53,958 nucleotides of DNA from CAZEDU01 sp964511185 (GTDB lineage Bacteria; Myxococcota; Myxococcia; Myxococcales; Myxococcaceae), in contig CAZEDU010000019.1 in the NCBI GenBank assembly GCA_964511185.1, positions 1 through 53,958 on the forward strand. The letters run 5' to 3'. The notes under the pieces are model-generated. The model worked only from the letters and a program-made list of their open reading frames with translations, was not told the DNA's origin and made no database searches. Of this stretch, positions 51,050 to 53,958 are shown piece by piece. The first letter of the stretch is position 1. Each line of letters begins with the position of its first letter. The position numbers and the translations under genes were made by a program.

Positions 51050-53015
51050 CGCGCGCGCGCCGGGCGGCGAGGAGCAAGAGCAGCAGCCCGAGCCCTATGG
51101 GCGCGGACCCTGAGGCCGCGCCGCACCCGCACGACCACCCCAGGAGCCCCACGTCGAACCGCCCGTCGCCTCCGCCGGGCGATGGCGGCGGCTCTTCTTC
51201 TCCCGGCTCCCCGCCATCCGGAGGCGGGGCGACCTGGCCCGGATAGACGAGCAGCACCGGGCTGGTGGTGTCGCGAAGGCGGACCGTCCACTGGCCCCCT
51301 TGCGGGGTGAGCGCCGCGGGGCGGCCCAGCACGTCGGTCGCTTGCGACGGCGTGGGCACCGTCACGCTCACGTCGAGCCCGCGCGCCTCGCCCCAGAGCG
51401 CCACCAGCACGTCGTCGTCGCCCTCGATGCGGACCGCGTGCACGCCGCCCACGCCGACGTCCAGCGCGGTGGCGTTGCGCCGGCCCTTCGCCGCCGCCGC
51501 GAGCGTCTGGAGCGCGACGAAGGCGGGCTTGTCGGACTGACCGGCGGTGAGGAGCCCCGTGTTCTGGCTTTGCTGCGCGCCGTTGGTGCCGGTATCGACC
51601 AGCGTCGGATAGACGAAGAGCTCGTCGCCCGCCGCCCAGGACGAGAGCAGGTCGCGCGCGACGCGGTAGGCCTGCAGCTCGCGCGCGCCGGTCGACTGCC
51701 CGTCGCCGAAGTCGGCGGAGCTGATCTCCCGGCCGCCGTGCCAGACCGGGAAGGCGACCCCCGCGCGCGCGAGCTCGGCCTTGACCGCCAGCCGCTCGAG
51801 CACGCTCCGCTCCGGGGTGCGAAGCGACGGGAAGAGCGCCACCGCGCCGCCGGCGGGGATCTGCGCCGCGAGCACCGCGCGCAGGAACGGCAGCTCGAGC
51901 GACATGGGCGCGGCGACGATGGCCGCGCTGTCCTTCGCGCGCACCTGCGTCACCACTTCCTTGAAGAGCGCGCCGAACTCGGCGCCGTTCGCGCTGGGGC
52001 TCCAGTTGTCGTGGGCGTCGTTCCACAGCTGGTAGCGCACGTCGCTGCCGGCGAGCCGCTGGGCGAGCGCCGCCGCGTACTGCCCGAACGCCTGCCGCGT
52101 CGCGCTCGAGCGGGGCGGCGCGCCGGCGCCGTCGCTGTGCGTGGGGTGGGTGAACCCGAGCACCGCGATGAGCCCGAGCCCGCGCGACGAGAGCGCCGCG
52201 GCCAGCGGATCCACCGTCGAGAAGTCGTACGTCCCCGCGCTGGGCTCGACGGTCGCCCAGGGCAGCTCCGCGCGCACCGCGTGAAAGCCGGCCGCGGCGA
52301 GCTTGTCCAAGGTGGCCGCGGAGACGTCGAGCGGCACCGAGACCGCCGGCGCGATCGGCCGGTGGAGCGGCGCGATCGCGGGCGCGAGCGGCTCGAGCTC
52401 GAGCGAGAGCGCGTCGATCCACCTCACGTTGTCGATGAGCGCGCTGCCCTGCCGCTCGGCGGCGGTCTCCAGCGGGTCGGCGAGCACCTGCACCAGGGCG
52501 AGTCCGCCCGTGGGCTTGCCCGGCGTGCCGGACCCGTTCCACCAGTCGTTGGGGAAGTCGACGAGGACTCGGTAGCGGTACCAGGCGTTCGGGTCCGAGG
52601 CCCAGAGCGGCCGGCCGATGTTGTACGCCAACGTCTGACTGGTGTTGTCGCGCACGCGCAGGAGCATCTCGACGTCCGGTGGAGCGCGCAGGTCGTAGCT
52701 CACGCCCACCACCGCACGTGCGGGGCTCACCCCTCGGTTGGCGGTGACGTAGTTGCCGCCGCCGGTGAAGTCGTAGCGCAGCTCGAGCGCCGCGCCGTCG
52801 TTGCCGGCGTCGAGCCGAATCGAGCCGGTCGCGCCGGGGAACTCCGGCCCGTTGAAGAAGCTCCAGGGCGTCAGCGCGTTGGGGCCCTCGAGATCATCGA
52901 GGAGGACCTCGGTGGCCTGCGTGGCGGCCAGGGCCGCGAAGGCAACCACCAGCACGATGAGGGGCGCGCGTCTGGCCACGTTCGGTCGAGGGGTCCTGGG
53001 GGCATAGTACCTCAC
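51030..53015 (-). CDS. Glycosidase-like TIM-barrel protein with MYXO-CTERM sorting tail
   Basis: 661 residues. A signal peptide (IVLVVAFAALAATQA) is followed by a beta-sandwich resembling a carbohydrate-binding module (about 35-195), then a (beta/alpha)8 barrel of the GH-A clan type (about 200-560). In place of the acid/base WNEP the sequence has LWNDAHDNW, and the nucleophile region reads PVWHGGREIS without the usual TExG, so it looks catalytically degenerate. A Pro/Gly/Glu linker precedes a MYXO-CTERM tail: GWSCGCGAASG, a hydrophobic helix and an Arg-rich end, which directs surface attachment in myxobacteria. GTG 53015 is used; GTG 52979 is an alternative start. Confidence 0.82.
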   Translation of the reverse strand: MRYYAPRTPRPNVARRAPLIVLVVAFAALAATQATEVLLDDLEGPNALTPWSFFNGPEFPGATGSIRLDAGNDGAALELRYDFTGGGNYVTANRGVSPARAVVGVSYDLRAPPDVEMLLRVRDNTSQTLAYNIGRPLWASDPNAWYRYRVLVDFPNDWWNGSGTPGKPTGGLALVQVLADPLETAAERQGSALIDNVRWIDALSLELEPLAPAIAPLHRPIAPAVSVPLDVSAATLDKLAAAGFHAVRAELPWATVEPSAGTYDFSTVDPLAAALSSRGLGLIAVLGFTHPTHSDGAGAPPRSSATRQAFGQYAAALAQRLAGSDVRYQLWNDAHDNWSPSANGAEFGALFKEVVTQVRAKDSAAIVAAPMSLELPFLRAVLAAQIPAGGAVALFPSLRTPERSVLERLAVKAELARAGVAFPVWHGGREISSADFGDGQSTGARELQAYRVARDLLSSWAAGDELFVYPTLVDTGTNGAQQSQNTGLLTAGQSDKPAFVALQTLAAAAKGRRNATALDVGVGGVHAVRIEGDDDVLVALWGEARGLDVSVTVPTPSQATDVLGRPAALTPQGGQWTVRLRDTTSPVLLVYPGQVAPPPDGGEPGEEEPPPSPGGGDGRFDVGLLGWSCGCGAASGSAPIGLGLLLLLLAARRARVRARRP

Positions 53016-53041
53016 CGACCACCCCGCTTAGAGTGGGGGCG

Positions 53042-53866
53042 ATGCGAGGGCGTGGCCTGAGCGCTTCCTTGGCAGTCCTTGTCGGCGCTTCCGCGTGGGC
53101 CGCGCCCGCCGACTCGAGGAACCCCTACATCCCCGTGGTGGAGGTGCTCTACCGCAGCCTCGAGTACGAAGAGGCGCTGCGCGAGATGGAGAAGGCCAAC
53201 GCGTGGCCGGACAACTCGGCAGAGGAGCGCACCTGGCTCGCCTTCATGGAGGGCGTGCTGGTGATGGAGTTCAACGACGTCGAGCGGGCGCGCGCGGCGT
53301 TCGTGCGCGGACTCCAGCTCTCGCCGGACGCGACGCTGCCGGTCGATGCCTCGCCGAAGGTGCGCGAGACGTTCGAGAAGGCGCGGCAGGAGGTGCAACG
53401 CGCGATGCCGCCGCCCGCGCCGCCGCCGGCACAGCCCGAAGCGCCCGCGCCGCCCGTGGTCAGCGCTGCCCAGCCCGCGCGCGCCGCGCTTCGGCTCGAG
53501 GCGGGCGCGTGGGGTTTTTCGGACGTCGTCGCGCGGACGGTCGCGGTGGGCGCCGACGTGGGCGCGCGGTGGAGCGACTTCGAAGCGCGCGTCCAGGTGC
53601 TCGCCGGGCCTCGCGTCGCGCTCGGGCTCGAGGCGGCCTATGTGCTCGGCTCGGAGTGGATGGGCAAGCTCGGCGCGCGGGGCCGCGCGGTCCCCGCGGT
53701 CGGTGCGTATGGCGGCGGCGTGGTGGTCGGGGGGGCCTGGGCCTTCAGCCCCCACGCGTACCTCTTCGCCGACGCCTCGGCCGAGGCCTTCCACGCGCCC
53801 GCGGGCTATCGCCCGTTCGGGGTGATGGCGACCTTCGGGCTTCGCGGCACGCTCGCGCTGCACTGA
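53042..53866 (+). CDS. Exported protein: TPR-like N-terminus and beta-rich C-terminal domain
   Basis: 274 residues from ATG 53042. A signal peptide (LSASLAVLVGASAWAAP) leads to a helical section that resembles a TPR or related repeat (EYEEALREMEKANAW ... DVERARAAFVRGLQLSPDA), then a Pro/Ala-rich spacer and a C-terminal beta-rich domain with many Gly and alternating hydrophobic residues, possibly a small outer-membrane barrel. I do not recognise a named family. It is divergent from the glycosidase-like gene with 26 bp between the two start codons and convergent with a gene at the window edge. Confidence 0.75.
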   Translation: MRGRGLSASLAVLVGASAWAAPADSRNPYIPVVEVLYRSLEYEEALREMEKANAWPDNSAEERTWLAFMEGVLVMEFNDVERARAAFVRGLQLSPDATLPVDASPKVRETFEKARQEVQRAMPPPAPPPAQPEAPAPPVVSAAQPARAALRLEAGAWGFSDVVARTVAVGADVGARWSDFEARVQVLAGPRVALGLEAAYVLGSEWMGKLGARGRAVPAVGAYGGGVVVGGAWAFSPHAYLFADASAEAFHAPAGYRPFGVMATFGLRGTLALH

Positions 53867-53868
53867 CG

Positions 53869-53958
53869 CTACGGCTTGCAGCCGATGCGGCCTTTCGCCA
53901 GCACAAGGTTGTCGATGAAGAGGTACTCGTCCTTGAGGGGCGTCCAGGCCGCCGTGCC
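53869..53958 (-). CDS. 3' end of a gene continuing beyond the window (partial)
   Basis: Only the last 29 codons and the stop (TAG, complement of 53869-53871) are present. They encode a tail with WTPLKDEYLFIDNLVLAKG and a terminal GCKP. The IDNLVL strand pattern is common in jelly-roll or concanavalin-like domains, but no family can be assigned. Codon use is normal for this window, which supports a real gene. Confidence 0.55.
   Translation of the reverse strand, partial: GTAAWTPLKDEYLFIDNLVLAKGRIGCKP

Overview
The window is about 54 kb of very GC-rich DNA with strong G/C preference at third codon positions, dense gene packing and many 4-bp start/stop overlaps. Several lineage markers point to a myxobacterium (Myxococcota): a TIGR02265/DUF2378 paralogous-family protein (20472-21056), a MYXO-CTERM sorting tail (gene 51030-53015), a tmRNA encoding the tag ANDNVELALAA, an FHA/sigma-54 activator beside a Ser/Thr kinase with a PEGA domain, and OmpA/thrombospondin-3 and Ig/YCF48-repeat surface proteins. 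No transposase, integrase, CRISPR array, rRNA or tRNA was seen. Two 10-N assembly gaps interrupt genes at 3813-3822 and 34753-34762.

Layout. 1-11.6 kb: housekeeping and envelope genes (lipoprotein, TrmH-family RNA methyltransferase, small Cys/Lys-rich protein, HtrA-like protease, two small membrane proteins, CFI-box zinc-ribbon protein, TlpA-like thioredoxin, REC-PAS histidine kinase, OmpA protein, M16 peptidase pair). 11.76-12.21 kb: tmRNA with its own promoter and terminator. 12.3-16.6 kb: a large surface lipoprotein broken by an apparent single frameshift. 16.6-20.4 kb: an AraC-type regulator coupled to an unknown gene, an ECF-like sigma factor overlapping a convergent exported-protein gene, a deformylase with a lipoprotein signal, and an FBP-type treble-clef protein.

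20.47-34.36 kb is the centrepiece. Six co-directional genes, touching or overlapping apart from one 33-bp gap, encode a DUF2378 protein, a trans-acting enoyl-reductase-like protein, synthase A (KS-KS-AT-ACP-ACP), a stand-alone dehydratase-like protein, synthase B (KS-KS-KR-DH) and a phosphopantetheinyl transferase. In both synthases the first KS has lost its catalytic cysteine (Phe in A, Gly in B) and the second is intact. Both carrier domains have Thr where the phosphopantetheine Ser is expected. Neither synthase has an ER domain, but an ER-like gene sits directly upstream. This looks like a self-contained iterative lipid/polyketide synthase that is neither a canonical pfa PUFA cluster nor a modular PKS. 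Its product is unknown.

34.4-41.7 kb: a PAS-GGDEF-EAL protein, an acyl-CoA thioesterase, and class Ia ribonucleotide reductase nrdB and nrdA behind a promoter and a clear cobalamin riboswitch, followed by an S24/LexA-like repressor and a single-domain response regulator. 41.7-48.1 kb: two divergently oriented paralogous pairs of DUF1552 and DUF1587/1595/1592/1588/1585 (CxxCH) proteins. 48.2-54 kb: an FHA-sigma-54 activator, a Ser/Thr kinase, a MYXO-CTERM glycosidase-like protein that appears catalytically degenerate, an outer-membrane-type protein, and the 3' end of a gene running off the right edge.
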